From: CADEED01 sp036274075
Lineage (GTDB): Bacteria > Pseudomonadota > Gammaproteobacteria > Steroidobacterales > Steroidobacteraceae
Assembly: GCA_036274075.1 (NCBI GenBank)
Contig: DASUGK010000104.1
Span: 1-24,422 of the forward strand
DNA length: 24,422 nucleotides
Direction: 5' to 3'
Shown one piece after another: positions 23,589 to 24,422 of the stretch (its first letter is position 1; each line of letters begins with the position of its first letter). A program made the position numbers and the translations under genes. The notes beneath the pieces are model-generated. The model had not been told where the DNA came from, did not search any database, and saw nothing but the letters and a program-made list of their open reading frames with translations.

Positions 23589-24422
23589 GACTCGCAACAC
23601 GCTCGAGCGCGCCCGCGGGTTGGCCGCCAGCTCCTCGTCACCCGCGCGGATCTTGCCGCCGACGCGCTTCAGGCGCGGCTCGGCCGAGACCGGGATCTGC
23701 GGCAGTCCCGCGTACACCGGGTCCACCGTCGAGTGCGCCTGGATGAACTGCTTGACGATGCGGTCTTCCAGCGAGTGGAAGCTGATCACCACGAGCCTCC
23801 CGCCCACGGAGAGCAGCTCGAGCGCGCCGGCCAGCGCCTTGCGCAGCTGGCCCAGCTCGTCGTTGACGTGCATGCGCAGCGCCTGGAAGGTGCGCGTCGC
23901 CGGGTGCTTGCCCGGCTCGCGCGTGCGCACGCAGCGCGCCACCAGCTCGGCGAGCTCCAGAGTGCGCGTGAGGGGCTTGCGGGAGCGTGTTGCGACTATC
24001 TCTGCGGCGATCCGCCGCGCGAAACGCTCCTCCCCGAGTTCGGCGATCACCTCGCGAATCTCAGGCTCGCCCGCTCGCGCGAGCCATGCGGAAACCGGTT
24101 CGCCGCTCGCCGGATCCATGCGCATATCGAGCGGGCCATCCGCCCGGAAGCTGAAACCGCGCGCGGGGTCATCGAGCTGCGGCGAGGAGACGCCCAGGTC
24201 GAACAAGATGCCGCGCACGGCCCGGCCCGGAAAGAGCTGCGGCACGCGCGCGGCGATATCGGCAAACGGCGCGCCGATGAGCGCAAGCCGCATTTCGTCG
24301 GGAAAACGGCGGTGGCCGGCCTCGATGGCCGCCGGGTCGCGGTCGAACGCGAGCACGCGCCCTTCGGGACCGAGTGCCCCGAGGATGAGTGCCGTGTGCC
24401 CGCCGCGCCCGAACGTCGCATC
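23568..24422 (-). CDS. rsmH: 16S rRNA m4C1402 methyltransferase RsmH/MraW (5' end beyond window)
   Basis: RsmH uses S-adenosylmethionine to N4-methylate C1402 of 16S rRNA and usually heads the dcw cluster after mraZ. The last 284 residues are visible and the frame is open to the right edge; about 30 N-terminal residues are missing compared with E. coli (313 aa). The SAM-binding DATFGRGGHTALIL is at the very edge, followed by AFDRDP, FDLGVSSPQLDDPARGFSF, DMRMD, TFQALRMHVNDEL and SFHSLEDRIVKQF, all typical of the family. A GTG at 24356 lies inside the SAM-binding domain and is not the start. The stop TGA (23570-23568) overlaps the mini-ORF ATG. Confidence 0.97.
   Translation of the reverse strand, partial: DATFGRGGHTALILGALGPEGRVLAFDRDPAAIEAGHRRFPDEMRLALIGAPFADIAARVPQLFPGRAVRGILFDLGVSSPQLDDPARGFSFRADGPLDMRMDPASGEPVSAWLARAGEPEIREVIAELGEERFARRIAAEIVATRSRKPLTRTLELAELVARCVRTREPGKHPATRTFQALRMHVNDELGQLRKALAGALELLSVGGRLVVISFHSLEDRIVKQFIQAHSTVDPVYAGLPQIPVSAEPRLKRVGGKIRAGDEELAANPRARSSVLRVAQKVRA

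Overview
The window is a conserved cell-envelope and cell-division locus from a GC-rich (roughly two-thirds G+C by eye) Gram-negative bacterium. Lipid A synthesis (lpxC), a meso-DAP-type MurE and the gene order point to Gammaproteobacteria. The presence of murB between murC and ddl, and the lpxC / dciA / M23 / secA tail, fit the Xanthomonadales-Nevskiales-Steroidobacter side of the class better than the enteric side. That placement is an inference from gene order and protein features, not from a database search.

Reading from the right edge on the minus strand, the dcw (division and cell wall) cluster runs rsmH (5' end cut off), ftsL, ftsI, murE, murF, mraY, murD, ftsW, murG, murC, murB, ddl, ftsQ, ftsA, ftsZ and lpxC. 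From ftsI to ftsQ almost every junction is an ATGA or TGATG overlap or a gap of 1-5 nt, as expected for one translationally coupled polycistronic unit. Gaps open only at ftsA-ftsZ (78 nt), ftsZ-lpxC (190 nt) and after lpxC (149 nt). The products make lipid II (MurB to MurF, Ddl, MraY, MurG), polymerise and cross-link it at the septum (FtsW, FtsI with FtsQ and FtsL), and build the Z ring (FtsZ, FtsA). LpxC commits the shared UDP-GlcNAc pool to lipid A.

Downstream of lpxC is an accessory pair, also on the minus strand: a Tat-signal-bearing gluconate-2-dehydrogenase-subunit-3-like protein and a GMC-family FAD oxidoreductase. It is followed by dciA (plus strand, convergent with the GMC gene), a membrane-anchored M23 endopeptidase (minus strand, divergent from dciA) and secA (minus strand, 3' end cut off). 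The GMC pair is the only clearly accessory cargo in an otherwise housekeeping region.

No RNA genes, CRISPR arrays, transposase genes or phage genes were seen. No gene-free stretch reaches 300 bases; the longest is 1941-2179. The most unusual signals are at the DNA level. An octamer, GTAGATAG/CTATCTAC, occurs seven times (plus one near-copy), always inside genes and in several codon phases. A duplicated Shine-Dalgarno/ATGA coupling cassette sits between rsmH and ftsL and creates a nine-codon mini-ORF. Two REPIN-like paired hairpins lie in the M23-secA and ftsZ-lpxC gaps.
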